The notes under the pieces were generated by a model, which made no database searches, was not told the DNA's origin, and saw only the letters and a program-made list of their open reading frames with translations. Below are positions 42,869-52,691 of a DNA stretch of 64,000 nt, piece after piece. The stretch is from Algibacter_G agarivorans (GTDB taxonomy: Bacteria > Bacteroidota > Bacteroidia > Flavobacteriales > Flavobacteriaceae): the NCBI RefSeq assembly GCF_039543245.1, contig NZ_BAABJJ010000002.1, forward strand, positions 1 to 64,000, written 5' to 3'. The position numbers and the translations under genes are program-made. Positions within the stretch are counted from its first letter, which is position 1. Every line of letters starts with the position of its first letter.

Positions 42869-44080
42869 ATGAGCATATTAAGCGGAAAAAATATACTACT
42901 AGGCATAACTGCTGGCATTGCCGCATACAAAACTGGGTCTTTAGTTAGGTTGTTTGTAAAATCGGGTGCTAACGTAAAAGTAGTTATGACGCCTTCTGCT
43001 AAAGATTTTATAACACCTTTAACTTTATCAACACTTTCTAAACATCCCGTTCATTCATCTTTTATAAATGAAGAAGATGATAATGCTGTTTGGAACAGTC
43101 ATGTAGATTTAGGCTTGTGGGCAGATGTTTTTGTTATTGCGCCAGCAACAGCAAATACGTTATCTAAAATGGTAAATGGTACTAGCGATAATTTGTTATT
43201 AGCTACTTATCTGTCTGCAAAATGTCCTGTATATTTTGCACCAGCCATGGATTTAGATATGTACAAGCATCCTTCCACATTGCAATCTTTTCAAAAACTT
43301 GAATCTTTCGGTAATATTATGATTCCTGCGGCTAGTGGAGAATTAGCAAGTGGATTAGTTGGTGATGGCAGAATGGCTGAACCTGAAGATATTGTTGCTT
43401 TTATAGAAAATGATGTTTTAGGAAAACTTCCGCTTCGTGGTAAAAAAGTATTGATTACAGCAGGCCCAACTTATGAAGCTATTGATCCAGTACGTTTTAT
43501 AGGGAATCATTCTAGCGGAAAAATGGGTTTTGAAATTGCTAAAGCAGCAGCAAATTTTGGTGCTGAGGTTATTTTGATTTCTGGACCAACACACCAAAAA
43601 GCAGTGCATAGCTTAATTAAAGTAATTCCAGTAACTAATGCGCAAGAGATGTATGATCAAGTGCATAACTATTTTGAGACTGTAGATATTGCCATACTTT
43701 CTGCAGCAGTTGCTGATTATAAACCGAAAGAAGTCGCTACACAGAAAATAAAAAAGAAAACATCTACGTTAACTTTAGAGTTAGAAAAAACAAAAGATAT
43801 CTTAGCGTCTTTAGGAGACATTAAAAAACAACAATATTTGGTTGGGTTTGCTTTAGAAACCAATAACGAACTTGAAAACGCAAAAGGAAAATTAAAAAGA
43901 AAGAATTTAAATTTAATTGTGTTAAATTCGTTAAATGATAAAGGTGCTGGTTTTAAAAGTGATACTAACAAGGTTACTTTTATTGACGATCAAGATGCCG
44001 TTACCGAGTTTCAATTAAAGTCTAAAGCAGAAGTTGCTGAAGATTTATTAAATAAAATTATATCACAAATTGATGCGTAA
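42869..44080 (+). CDS. coaBC: Bifunctional CoaBC (phosphopantothenoylcysteine synthase/decarboxylase)
   Basis: A 403-residue enzyme of coenzyme A synthesis. The start is ATG 42869 (MSILSGKNILLGITAGIAAYK), the family N terminus; 42827 adds an unlikely hydrophobic leader. The CoaC flavin domain has the active-site histidine in SHVDLGLWAD and the PAMDLDMY motif. The CoaB domain begins near residue 188 with ITAGPTYEAIDPVRFI and the KMG of NHSSGKMG. It acts in the cytosol with coaE, 5.5 kb on. Confidence 0.95.
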   Translation: MSILSGKNILLGITAGIAAYKTGSLVRLFVKSGANVKVVMTPSAKDFITPLTLSTLSKHPVHSSFINEEDDNAVWNSHVDLGLWADVFVIAPATANTLSKMVNGTSDNLLLATYLSAKCPVYFAPAMDLDMYKHPSTLQSFQKLESFGNIMIPAASGELASGLVGDGRMAEPEDIVAFIENDVLGKLPLRGKKVLITAGPTYEAIDPVRFIGNHSSGKMGFEIAKAAANFGAEVILISGPTHQKAVHSLIKVIPVTNAQEMYDQVHNYFETVDIAILSAAVADYKPKEVATQKIKKKTSTLTLELEKTKDILASLGDIKKQQYLVGFALETNNELENAKGKLKRKNLNLIVLNSLNDKGAGFKSDTNKVTFIDDQDAVTEFQLKSKAEVAEDLLNKIISQIDA

Positions 44081-44960
44081 CATTCTAGTTGTATTTATAT
44101 TTTGCTTTGTATTCAAGGGGTTTTCTCAAGAATTGAATTGTAGTGTTGTTGTTAATGCCCAGCAAACGGGAAATGAAAACTTTCCTATTTTTAAAACACT
44201 AGAAAAACAACTTAATGAGTTCGTAAACAATACCAAATGGACTAAAAAAACATTTAAAGCACAAGAGCGCATAGATTGTAGTATGGTTATAAATGTTAAC
44301 AGTTATAGTGGCGAATCATTTCAAGCGTCTATACAAGTACAGTCTTCTCGTCCTGTTTATGGGTCGTCGTTTAGCACGCCTATTTATAATTTTAATGACA
44401 AAGATTTTAATTTTCGATATCTTGAATTCCAAAATTTAATTTATAATCCTTCACAGTTTGAATCCAATTTAGTATCCGTTTTAGCTTTTCATATTAATAT
44501 GGTTATAGCTTTAGATGCGGATTCTTTTTCCGAAAAAGGAGGAGATGAATATTATAAACAGGCTCAAGTAATTACTAATTATTCACAACAAGGTAATTTT
44601 AAAGGGTGGAAATTAGAAGACGGTTTACAGAGTAGATTTGCACTTATAGATAATATGTTATCGCCTACTTATAAAGAGTTTCGAGAAGTCATGTATAATT
44701 ATCATAGAAACGGATTGGATGTTATGAGTGAGAATGTTAAGAAGGGAAAGGATGAAATAGCATCAGCTCTAAAGACGTTTCAATCCATGAATAGCCGTAG
44801 ACCTAATTCCTTTTTATTGCGTACTTTTTTTGATGCAAAAGCAGACGAGATTGAGCAAATATTTACTGATGGACCCAATGTGAACATAGCAAGTGTTAAA
44901 GAAACGCTTCAAAAAGTGGCGCCTATGCACAGTAGTAAATGGCAAAATATTAAATTCTAA
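44073..44960 (+). CDS. porD: PorD-like type IX secretion protein (DUF4835)
   Basis: A 295-residue exported protein with signal MRNILVVFIFCFVFKGFSQ. The mature part matches the DUF4835 family: ELNCSVVVNAQQTGN, the INVNSYSGESFQASIQVQSSRPVYG segment and KLEDGLQSRFALIDNMLSPTY. Members are named PorD in type IX secretion work in Bacteroidota; the exact role in the complex is not settled. The ATG overlaps the end of coaBC by 8 bases, and recN follows. Confidence 0.78.
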   Translation: MRNILVVFIFCFVFKGFSQELNCSVVVNAQQTGNENFPIFKTLEKQLNEFVNNTKWTKKTFKAQERIDCSMVINVNSYSGESFQASIQVQSSRPVYGSSFSTPIYNFNDKDFNFRYLEFQNLIYNPSQFESNLVSVLAFHINMVIALDADSFSEKGGDEYYKQAQVITNYSQQGNFKGWKLEDGLQSRFALIDNMLSPTYKEFREVMYNYHRNGLDVMSENVKKGKDEIASALKTFQSMNSRRPNSFLLRTFFDAKADEIEQIFTDGPNVNIASVKETLQKVAPMHSSKWQNIKF

Positions 44961-44980
44961 AAGGTTTATAACCGAATACG

Positions 44981-45026
44981 GAAAACTGCGACTGAAAACT
45001 GAAAACTGCGACTGCGACTGAAAACT
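44981..45026. repeat. Tandem GAAAACTGCGACT repeats before recN
   Basis: The 20-base unit GAAAACTGCGACTGAAAACT (44981-45000) is repeated as 45001-45026 with a 6-base GCGACT insertion. The block ends 6 bases before the recN ATG. Low-complexity, so it is easily changed by slippage and could vary the recN translation start. Confidence 0.75.
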
Positions 45027-45032
45027 GAAAAT

Positions 45033-46685
45033 ATGCTAACCTCACTTTCCATAAAAAACTATGCCTTAATTGATAATCTACATGTCAATTTTAATGATGG
45101 TTTTTCAATAATTACAGGTGAAACAGGGGCAGGAAAATCAATATTATTAGGTGGATTATCTTTAATTCTAGGTAAGCGAGCAGATTTAAATAGTTTAAAA
45201 GATGCCACTCAAAAATGCATTATAGAGGCTGTTTTTAATGTTTCAAACTATAATTTAAAATCACTATTTGTAGAAGAAGATTTTGATTATGAAGCGCAAA
45301 CTATAATCCGAAGAGAGATATTGCCTTCGGGGAAATCAAGGGCATTTGTAAACGATTCTCCAGTAAACTTAAATAGTTTACAGTTATTAGGAGAACGGTT
45401 AATTGATATTCACTCTCAGCATCAAACCTTACAGCTTACAAGTAACGCCTTTCAGTTTCAAGTTATTGATGCTTTAGCAAATAATGAAGATGAACTTCAA
45501 AAATACAAGAAAGCACTAAAAAGTTACAAAAACCTTCAAAAGGAACTTAAAGATCTTTTAGATTTTCAAGCCGAAGCTATTAAAGAACATGATTATAATT
45601 CATTTTTATTAAATGAGTTGGTCGAAGCTAATTTAGTTGAAGGTGAATTGGAAATTTTAGAAGAAGAATACGAAACCTTAAACAACATGGAAGGTATTCA
45701 AGAAAAACTTGCTGAAGGCTATGAATTATTAAGTGAAGAAGAATTTGGGATTTTATCAAAACTGACGTCATTAAAAAATGCACTTCAAAAATTATCTGGG
45801 TTTTCATCAAAATACGAAGAGGTATTTAATAGAGCCAATAGTAGTTTAATTGAAATGGATGATGTTTTTAGTGAGATAAATGAATTGCAAAATCATCTAG
45901 AAGCAGATCCAAGTAGGCTAGGAGCAGTGGATTCTAAATTGAAAGTGTTGCATAATTTAATGCAAAAACATATTTCATCTGATGTATCAGAATTAATCAA
46001 CATTAAGAATCAGCTTGAAGAAAAAGTTGCCATCACTGAAAATCTGGATGATACCATTCTAAAAAAGCAAGAAGATATAGTTTTAAAAGAAAGCGAGTTA
46101 AATAAAATATCACAAGTTATTCATAAAAAGCGTAATGACGTTATTCCGCAATTAAAGGAACAGCTCGAAACTATTTTAAGCAGTTTAGGGATGCCAAATG
46201 CACAGTTTGAAATAGATGCAATCTATAGCGATGCGTTTTTTACCAATGGAAAAGATGAATTATCCTTTTTGTTTTCAGCTAATAAAGGCGGAAACTTTAA
46301 TGAACTTAAAAAAGCAGCTTCAGGTGGAGAATTATCAAGAATCATGTTGGCTATAAAATCCGTTTTAGCAAGATACATTCAAATGCCAACCATTATGTTT
46401 GATGAAATTGATACAGGTGTTTCTGGCGAAATATCAAATAAAATGGGAGATATTATGCTTCAAATGAGTAAAACCATGCAAGTGTTTTCTATTACGCATT
46501 TACCTCAAATTGCAGCAAAAGGCCATTCGCATTTTAAAGTATATAAAGAAGATATTAATGAGGTTACACAAACCAATTTGATAAAATTAAATCATGACGA
46601 GCGTATTGTAGAGATTGCACAAATGCTAGGTGGCACAGAAATGTCAACATCGGCAATAGCGCATGCGAAAGAATTACTGAATTAA
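45033..46685 (+). CDS. recN: DNA repair protein RecN
   Basis: A 550-residue SMC-like ATPase of double-strand-break repair. Walker A is GETGAGKS near residue 30; the coiled-coil arm runs from about 155 to 380; the C-terminal Walker B and signature (SGGELSRIMLAIKS, then MFDEIDTGVSG) complete the ATPase. The length fits RecN. The gene shares a transcript with coaBC and porD-like unless the repeat block upstream intervenes. Confidence 0.95.
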   Translation: MLTSLSIKNYALIDNLHVNFNDGFSIITGETGAGKSILLGGLSLILGKRADLNSLKDATQKCIIEAVFNVSNYNLKSLFVEEDFDYEAQTIIRREILPSGKSRAFVNDSPVNLNSLQLLGERLIDIHSQHQTLQLTSNAFQFQVIDALANNEDELQKYKKALKSYKNLQKELKDLLDFQAEAIKEHDYNSFLLNELVEANLVEGELEILEEEYETLNNMEGIQEKLAEGYELLSEEEFGILSKLTSLKNALQKLSGFSSKYEEVFNRANSSLIEMDDVFSEINELQNHLEADPSRLGAVDSKLKVLHNLMQKHISSDVSELINIKNQLEEKVAITENLDDTILKKQEDIVLKESELNKISQVIHKKRNDVIPQLKEQLETILSSLGMPNAQFEIDAIYSDAFFTNGKDELSFLFSANKGGNFNELKKAASGGELSRIMLAIKSVLARYIQMPTIMFDEIDTGVSGEISNKMGDIMLQMSKTMQVFSITHLPQIAAKGHSHFKVYKEDINEVTQTNLIKLNHDERIVEIAQMLGGTEMSTSAIAHAKELLN

Positions 46686-46787
46686 AAGTTTAAAAGATTA
46701 AGGATTAACGTTTAAAGTTTTTTAAATTTGGCACCAGAAAGTATAAATTAACTATCTTAACAACCAATAAATAAACAACAATCTCAT

Positions 46788-47609
46788 ATGTCATACAATT
46801 TACTAAAAGGAAAAAGGGGAATCATTTTCGGAGCATTAGATTCTAACTCAATTGCTTGGAAAACCGCAGAACGCGTTCATGAAGAAGGAGGTCAATTTGT
46901 ACTAACCAATGCACCTGTTGCTATGCGAATGGGACAAATTAATGAGCTTGCAGAAAAAACGGGTTCTCAAATTATTCCTGCCGATGCTACATCTCTTGAG
47001 GATTTACAAAATTTAATTGATAAATCTCAGGAAATTTTAGGTGGGAAAATTGATTTTGTATTGCATTCAATCGGGATGTCTATAAACGTTAGAAAAGGAA
47101 AACATTATACCGATCAAAATTATGAATGGACACAAAAAGGAACTGATGTTTCTGCTATGTCTTTTCATAAACTCATGCAAACTTTATACAAATCTGATGC
47201 TATGAACGAGTGGGGAAGCATTGTTGCTTTAACCTATATGGCAGCGCAACGCGTATTTCCCGATTATAATGATATGGCAGATAATAAAGCTTATTTAGAG
47301 AGTATAGCTCGTAGTTTTGGCTATTTCTTTGGTCGTGATAAGAATGTACGTGTAAATACCATTTCGCAATCTCCAACTCCAACAACTGCTGGTAGTGGTG
47401 TAAAAGGATTTGATGGTTTTATTGCTTACGCAGATAAAATGTCGCCACTTGGTAATGCCACAGCTTTAGATTGTGCAAATTATACGGTGTCTTTGTTTAG
47501 TGACCTAACTAAGCGAGTAACTTTACAGAACTTATTCCATGATGGAGGTTTTAGTAATATGGGTGTTAGTGATGCAGTAATGAGTACCTTCATGAATGAA
47601 GAAGACTAA
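46788..47609 (+). CDS. fabI: Enoyl-ACP reductase, SDR family
   Basis: A 273-residue FabI-like reductase for the last step of fatty acid elongation. The N-terminal GALDSNSIAWKTAERV segment is the FabI version of the Rossmann motif, LHSIGMSINVRKGK corresponds to the substrate loop, and the catalytic Tyr/Lys region reads TYMAAQRVFPDYNDMADNKAYLE. It acts in the cytosol with NADH. It lies between recN and a glycosyltransferase gene, with a terminator after it. Confidence 0.9.
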   Translation: MSYNLLKGKRGIIFGALDSNSIAWKTAERVHEEGGQFVLTNAPVAMRMGQINELAEKTGSQIIPADATSLEDLQNLIDKSQEILGGKIDFVLHSIGMSINVRKGKHYTDQNYEWTQKGTDVSAMSFHKLMQTLYKSDAMNEWGSIVALTYMAAQRVFPDYNDMADNKAYLESIARSFGYFFGRDKNVRVNTISQSPTPTTAGSGVKGFDGFIAYADKMSPLGNATALDCANYTVSLFSDLTKRVTLQNLFHDGGFSNMGVSDAVMSTFMNEED

Positions 47610-47630
47610 AAATAAATTTATATTGAGAAA

Positions 47631-47659
47631 GAGCCACCTGTAAAACGGTGGCTTTTTTG
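47631..47659 (+). terminator. Terminator after fabI
   Basis: The stem AGCCACC (47632-47638) / GGTGGCT (47647-47653) and a T-run. It ends just before the glycosyltransferase promoter box TACTTTTG (47661-47668). Confidence 0.88.
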
Positions 47660-47672
47660 TTACTTTTGTGTT

Positions 47673-48680
47673 ATGATATTAGAGTTTTCATTTATCATTC
47701 CTGTTTATAATCGTCCGGACGAAATACAAGAACTTTTACAGAGTTTTGAAGCTTTGGAAGGTGATATTCCTTTTGAAGTAGTTATTGTTGAAGATGGCTC
47801 TAATCTAACATCAAAAGCAGTGGTAGGTAGTTTTGAAAGTAATCTGAATATATCTTACTTTTTTAAAGAAAATTCAGGGCCTGGAGATTCTAGAAACTAT
47901 GGTATGCAACATGCTAAAGGAAACTATTTTATTATTTTAGATTCCGATTGTATTTTGCCTAAACAGTATTTAAAGGAAGTTAAAAGAAGTCTTAAAGAAC
48001 ATTATGTAGATTGTTTTGGAGGGCCAGATGAAGCTCACGAATCATTCACAAATCTTCAAAAAGCCATTAATTTTTCAATGACTTCATTTATTACTACTGG
48101 CGGTATTAGAGGTCATAAAAAAAGTGTAGATACCTTTCAGCCAAGAAGCTTTAATATGGGGCTTTCAAAAGAAGCTTTTATAGCTTCAAAAGGTTTTGGA
48201 CGTATTCACCCTGGAGAAGATCCAGATTTGTCAATCAGGCTTTGGGGTTTAGGTTATAAAACGAAACTCATACCAGAAGCATTTGTATATCATAAACGCC
48301 GTATTTCTTGGCAAAATTTTTATAAACAAGTCAATAAATTTGGGTTGGTTCGTCCTATTTTAAATGCATGGCATCCTTCAACAAAAAAAATAACCTATTG
48401 GTTCCCAACGCTTTTTAGTTTAGGCTTATTAGTTTCGGTATTGCTGTGGTTTCTTAATTTTAAAGCACTATTAATGGGCTATATATTGTACTTTGCAATA
48501 GCACTTATATGGGCTGTAATCAGCACTAAAAACGTCATGGTTTCCGTTTTGGCTATACCCGCAATTTTAGTACAATTTTTCGGATATGGTTATGGATTTC
48601 TAAAATCTACCCTTGTAGTTTCAATGTTGAATAAAGATCCAGAAGCATATTTTCCACAATTATTTTTTAAATCAAAATGA
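47673..48680 (+). CDS. Glycosyltransferase family 2, membrane-bound
   Basis: A 335-residue GT-A glycosyltransferase. The nucleotide-sugar domain begins FSFIIPVYNRPDEIQELL, with EDGS at the conserved acidic site and the DSDC (DxD) motif near residue 90. C-terminal hydrophobic helices (about 250-310) anchor it in the membrane. It probably adds sugar to an envelope glycan; donor and acceptor are unknown. A -7 box lies 5 bases before the ATG (short leader). It overlaps the YbbR-like gene by 4 bases. Confidence 0.88.
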   Translation: MILEFSFIIPVYNRPDEIQELLQSFEALEGDIPFEVVIVEDGSNLTSKAVVGSFESNLNISYFFKENSGPGDSRNYGMQHAKGNYFIILDSDCILPKQYLKEVKRSLKEHYVDCFGGPDEAHESFTNLQKAINFSMTSFITTGGIRGHKKSVDTFQPRSFNMGLSKEAFIASKGFGRIHPGEDPDLSIRLWGLGYKTKLIPEAFVYHKRRISWQNFYKQVNKFGLVRPILNAWHPSTKKITYWFPTLFSLGLLVSVLLWFLNFKALLMGYILYFAIALIWAVISTKNVMVSVLAIPAILVQFFGYGYGFLKSTLVVSMLNKDPEAYFPQLFFKSK

Positions 48681-49636
48681 TAAAAAAAATTAAATCAGAA
48701 ATATTAACTTCTATTAAAAATAAAAGAATCAATGTATTCTTTTTGTTTCTGCTGTTTGCCTTTATTATTTTATTGTTTACAAAACTATCTAAAGAATATA
48801 CGAACACCTTGGCTTTTGATATTGAAAAGCTAAATGTTCCACAAGAAAATATTATTTTAAATGATTCAGTAAAACTAAATATCACATTAAAAACACATGG
48901 TTTTAAATGGCTTAAATATTACGTTTCTACACCAAAAATCAAGATAGATTTTAGTAAGGACGTTTATAAAAAAGATGCTGTTTTTGTTTGGAACAAATCT
49001 AAAGCCTATTTGGGTAATACACAATTTGACAAGCAAGTAGAGCTGCTAAATTTATCGCCAGATACATTAACATTTAGATATGGAGTGCATTTGGTAAAAA
49101 AAGTACCTGTTAAGTTAAATACCACTGTAAATTTTAATCCAGGTTACGATATGTCTAGTGCATTAGTTTCTGTTCCAGATTCAGTCAATATTATAGGGCC
49201 AAATATTCTAGTATCAAAAATTAATTTTATAGAAACAGAATCGGTTGTTCTAAATGACGTTAGAGCTGATGTATCAGAAACCATAAACCTTAAATTGCCT
49301 GAGGATAACTCAGATTTAAAATTTTCTAACAGAAAAGTTGTTTTAAAAGCTAAAGTAGAAAAGTTTACTGAGGGTACTTTAAAGATTCCTGTTAGCATTG
49401 TTAATCCGCCAAAGGATATAAAATTAAAGTACTTTCCAAAAGAAGTAAGCGTTTCCTATTATGTAAGTTTAAGTGATTTTAAAAGTATTACAAAAAAAGA
49501 TTTTAAAGTGATTTGTGATTATACAAAAACCAATGAAGATCAGTCTTTTTTAGTTCCAGAATTGGTTAAAGTTCCAGAAGACGTGAAAAACGCAAAAATT
49601 AGTCAGCAACGTATTGAATTCATAATTACAAAATGA
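48677..49636 (+). CDS. YbbR-like (CdaR-like) membrane protein
   Basis: A 319-residue protein with one N-terminal membrane helix (residues about 17-38) and YbbR-like beta domains outside the membrane. The repeated DSVNIIGP and SVSYYVSL segments are typical. In Firmicutes CdaR regulates the c-di-AMP cyclase CdaA; no cyclase is next to this gene. It overlaps the glycosyltransferase and coaE (ATGA overlaps), so the three form one operon. Confidence 0.82.
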   Translation: MIKKIKSEILTSIKNKRINVFFLFLLFAFIILLFTKLSKEYTNTLAFDIEKLNVPQENIILNDSVKLNITLKTHGFKWLKYYVSTPKIKIDFSKDVYKKDAVFVWNKSKAYLGNTQFDKQVELLNLSPDTLTFRYGVHLVKKVPVKLNTTVNFNPGYDMSSALVSVPDSVNIIGPNILVSKINFIETESVVLNDVRADVSETINLKLPEDNSDLKFSNRKVVLKAKVEKFTEGTLKIPVSIVNPPKDIKLKYFPKEVSVSYYVSLSDFKSITKKDFKVICDYTKTNEDQSFLVPELVKVPEDVKNAKISQQRIEFIITK

Positions 49637-50217
49637 TTATTGTAGGGCTTACAGGAGGTATAGGGAGCGGTAAAACAACCGTAGCAAAAGCATTTAAAGC
49701 TTTAGGGGTTCCTGTCTATATAGCTGATGAAGAAGCTAAAAAACTCATGCGTAAATCAAAAATCATCAAGCGAAAACTCATCCAATTATTTGGGGATAAA
49801 GCTTATATTGATGGCGAATTAAACAAACCTTTTATTGCTAATATTATCTTCAATGATAAAGCATATTTGCAAAAAATGAATGCTATAGTGCATCCAAGAG
49901 TTGCCAAACATTTTAAAAAATGGGTATTGAAACAAGATGTGCCCTATGTTATTAAAGAAGTTGCCATTCTATTCGAAAATGACGGACATAAAGATTGCGA
50001 TTACGTAATTACGGTTACTGCTCCTAAAGCGTTAAGAATAAAACGCTTGTTAGAGCGCGATAATACTTCAAAAGAAAATATAGAAGCCATTATGAAAAAT
50101 CAATGGTCAGATGCTGAAAAAATTGCGCTTTCGGACTTTGTTATTGATAATGTATCTCTCCAAAAAACTAAAGAGCAAGTGCTTCATATTCATCAAGAAA
50201 TAACCAATAAATCTTAA
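49633..50217 (+). CDS. coaE: Dephospho-CoA kinase
   Basis: A 194-residue kinase for the last step of CoA synthesis. The P-loop is GLTGGIGSGKTT at residues 5-16. The HPRV motif near residue 77, the DYVITV strand and the basic LERD lid are present. It overlaps the YbbR-like gene by 4 bases. coaBC is encoded 5.5 kb upstream, so two CoA steps are in this window. Confidence 0.95.
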   Translation: MIIVGLTGGIGSGKTTVAKAFKALGVPVYIADEEAKKLMRKSKIIKRKLIQLFGDKAYIDGELNKPFIANIIFNDKAYLQKMNAIVHPRVAKHFKKWVLKQDVPYVIKEVAILFENDGHKDCDYVITVTAPKALRIKRLLERDNTSKENIEAIMKNQWSDAEKIALSDFVIDNVSLQKTKEQVLHIHQEITNKS

Positions 50218-50284
50218 AATTTAACATTTTTGTTAATGTAAGGTTAAAAGGGAAGTTTGCTAAATGTTAAAATGTTAATTTTGA

Positions 50285-51856
50285 ATGATGAGCAAAAGAA
50301 TATTCATCCTATTAATAATACTAATGAGCTTATCTCTTATTGGTATTATATTTATTCAAGCTTATTACATTAATGATTCGGTAAACAACGAAAAGGAGCG
50401 TTTCAAATTTAATGTTGTTAAAACTTTAAATTACGTTTCTAATACCATTGAAAACAACGAATCTGAAAAATATTTTGCTGAGTATTTTAGTTGGGACAAG
50501 GATAAGAAAGTAGATGAAGAGGCTGTTTCGCAATTATTAATATACCAGAAAAATAATAGCACGAAAGAAACGCTCATTTATAGAAGTAATGTTTTAGAAG
50601 AAAACTATAAACTATCTTCTTCGCTCTTTGACATTGGTTTAGATAGCATTGATATTAAGAATATTATTGGAAGTTCTACCGCCGAGATTTATAGTAATAG
50701 TGAACTCTCAGAAAAAGAAATAAAGAGTCCTATTTCAAAAATTATTAGAGACGGCAGTATAGATGATGCTCAACGATTAAGTTTTGAGAAAAGTTTTAAG
50801 GAGATTTCAAAAGGAAAACCTGTACATAAGCGTGTTTCAAAAAAAGAAATCAGAGATTTATTATCTGAAAAGCTTGCAAAAGATGGTATTGATATCGATT
50901 TTGAATTCGCTATTTATAGTCACGACCTAGCAACAAAAGTGAGAAGTGATAATTTTGAAAATGATGTAAAATCTACCTTTAGTGTGCCTATTTTTTATGA
51001 TGAAAACAACCAAAGTCTATATAAGCTTTTGGTAAATTTTCCTGATGATAGAAAGTTTATATTATCTGGTATTATAGGTATGATTTTGTTGTCTATTGTA
51101 TTTACATTAATTATTATATTGGCGTATTCAAGTGCCTTGTTTCAATTGGTTAAGCAGCGTAAGATTTCGGAAATAAAAACGGATTTCATTAATAATATGA
51201 CGCATGAATTTAAAACGCCGATTGCAACGATAAATTTGGCCTTAGATGCCATTAGAAATCCTAAGGTAATTGATGATAAGGATAAAGTATTACGCTATCT
51301 TAGAATGATAAAGGAAGAGAACAAACGCATGCATGCACAGGTTGAAAACGTATTAAGGATATCTAAATTAGAAAAGAACGAGCTCAATATTAGTAAGGAT
51401 AGAGTAGAATTACACGACTTAGTTGAAGATGCTATGACGCATGTTCAGCTTTTAGTAGAAGATAGGCAAGGCTATATCAAAACCTTTTTTGATGCCGAAC
51501 AATCAACGGTTTTGGCTAATGAAACGCACTTTACTAATGTTATAGTAAATATTCTGGATAATGCTATTAAGTATTCTCCAAATGCACCAAAAATAGAGGT
51601 ATATACAGAAAATGTAGGAACTACTATTTTATTGAAAATTAAAGATCATGGTAGTGGCATGAGTAAAGCGGCAGCCAAAAAAGTGTTCGAAAAATTTTAT
51701 AGAGAACATACGGGTAATATTCATAACGTTAAAGGTCATGGCTTAGGTTTGGCTTATGTTAAAAGAATTGTAGAGGACCATCAAGGTCATGTATCAGTAG
51801 AATCAGAAAAAGACAAAGGAAGCACTTTTATTATAAAGCTTCCGTTAATATCATAA
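50285..51856 (+). CDS. Sensor histidine kinase, RprX-like
   Basis: A 523-residue membrane histidine kinase. Two membrane helices (about 8-30 and 258-285) enclose a periplasmic sensor domain. The H-box is NNMTHEFKTP, with phosphorylated H307, followed by the N-box NVIVNILDNAIKY, G1 (DHGSGM) and G2 (GHGLGLAYV). It lacks a clear HAMP domain. It is paired with the response regulator gene 2 bases on. A TAATTTTG box ends 1 base before the first ATG, so the message may start at the gene. RprX-like by gene order and length; the signal is unknown. Confidence 0.88.
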   Translation: MMSKRIFILLIILMSLSLIGIIFIQAYYINDSVNNEKERFKFNVVKTLNYVSNTIENNESEKYFAEYFSWDKDKKVDEEAVSQLLIYQKNNSTKETLIYRSNVLEENYKLSSSLFDIGLDSIDIKNIIGSSTAEIYSNSELSEKEIKSPISKIIRDGSIDDAQRLSFEKSFKEISKGKPVHKRVSKKEIRDLLSEKLAKDGIDIDFEFAIYSHDLATKVRSDNFENDVKSTFSVPIFYDENNQSLYKLLVNFPDDRKFILSGIIGMILLSIVFTLIIILAYSSALFQLVKQRKISEIKTDFINNMTHEFKTPIATINLALDAIRNPKVIDDKDKVLRYLRMIKEENKRMHAQVENVLRISKLEKNELNISKDRVELHDLVEDAMTHVQLLVEDRQGYIKTFFDAEQSTVLANETHFTNVIVNILDNAIKYSPNAPKIEVYTENVGTTILLKIKDHGSGMSKAAAKKVFEKFYREHTGNIHNVKGHGLGLAYVKRIVEDHQGHVSVESEKDKGSTFIIKLPLIS

Positions 51857-51858
51857 TT

Positions 51859-52563
51859 ATGGAAGAGCACAAAAAACGAATATTATTAGTAGAAGACGAT
51901 CCTAATTTCGGAACCGTTCTTAAGGATTATTTAATGATGAATGATTACGACGTTACACACGCCAAAAATGGCATGGAAGGTTTTGAGAAATTTAAGAAAG
52001 ACGATTTCGATTTATGCATCTTAGATGTTATGATGCCTTATAAAGATGGGTTTACCTTAGCTAAAGAAATTAGAGAGAAAAATACGGACGTTCCTATTGT
52101 TTTCTTAACGGCCAAAACCATGAAAGAGGATGTTTTAAAAGGCTATAAAGTTGGAGCCGATGATTATTTAAATAAACCTTTTGATAGTGAAGTGCTATTA
52201 ATGAAAATAAAAGCTATTATACAACGTAAAGCTACTGAAACCATTTCTGATAGTAAACAATTTGAATTTAAAATTGGACGTTTCGATTTAAATTCTAAAT
52301 TACGTTTTTTGAAGTTTGATGGTGAAAATCCAGTTAAACTATCACCAAAAGAAAACGAGTTATTACGTTTATTGGCATTACATGAAAATGATTTAATGCC
52401 TCGTGAATTAGCATTAACTAAAATATGGCGAGACGATAATTACTTTACATCAAGAAGTATGGATGTATATATTGCAAAACTGCGTAAGTATTTAAAATTA
52501 GATCCGAAAGTTGAAATACTTAATATACATGGCGAAGGCTTTAGGCTTGTTGTAAATAGCTAA
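51859..52563 (+). CDS. Response regulator, OmpR/PhoB family
   Basis: A 234-residue transcription factor. The receiver domain has the acidic pocket DD at 13-14, the phosphoacceptor D56 and the lysine in FLTAKT. A C-terminal winged helix follows (about 135-232, RELALTKIWRDD, SRSMDVYIAKLRKYL). It is the partner of the preceding kinase (2-base gap). The terminator at 52585-52614 ends the operon. Its targets are not known; RprY-like by position. Confidence 0.93.
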   Translation: MEEHKKRILLVEDDPNFGTVLKDYLMMNDYDVTHAKNGMEGFEKFKKDDFDLCILDVMMPYKDGFTLAKEIREKNTDVPIVFLTAKTMKEDVLKGYKVGADDYLNKPFDSEVLLMKIKAIIQRKATETISDSKQFEFKIGRFDLNSKLRFLKFDGENPVKLSPKENELLRLLALHENDLMPRELALTKIWRDDNYFTSRSMDVYIAKLRKYLKLDPKVEILNIHGEGFRLVVNS

Positions 52564-52584
52564 ACAATTAGAATATTTTGATAT

Positions 52585-52614
52585 AAAAAAATCCAGCACG
52601 AGCTGGATTTTTTT
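52585..52614 (+). terminator. Terminator after the two-component operon
   Basis: The stem AAATCCAGC (52589-52597) / GCTGGATTT (52602-52610) with loop ACGA, flanked by A- and T-runs, starting about 22 bases after the stop. It may work in both directions. Confidence 0.92.
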
Positions 52615-52691
52615 ATATGTAGATTTAGTAAATACAAACCGAATGGAATCCCGATAGCTATTGGAAAGAATGACAAAATCAAAACTATGAC

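Noticed and set aside
44981..45030. Small tandem array as CRISPR-like or integron-like site
   Set aside because: Units are 20-26 bp without spacers and no integrase or cas gene is near.
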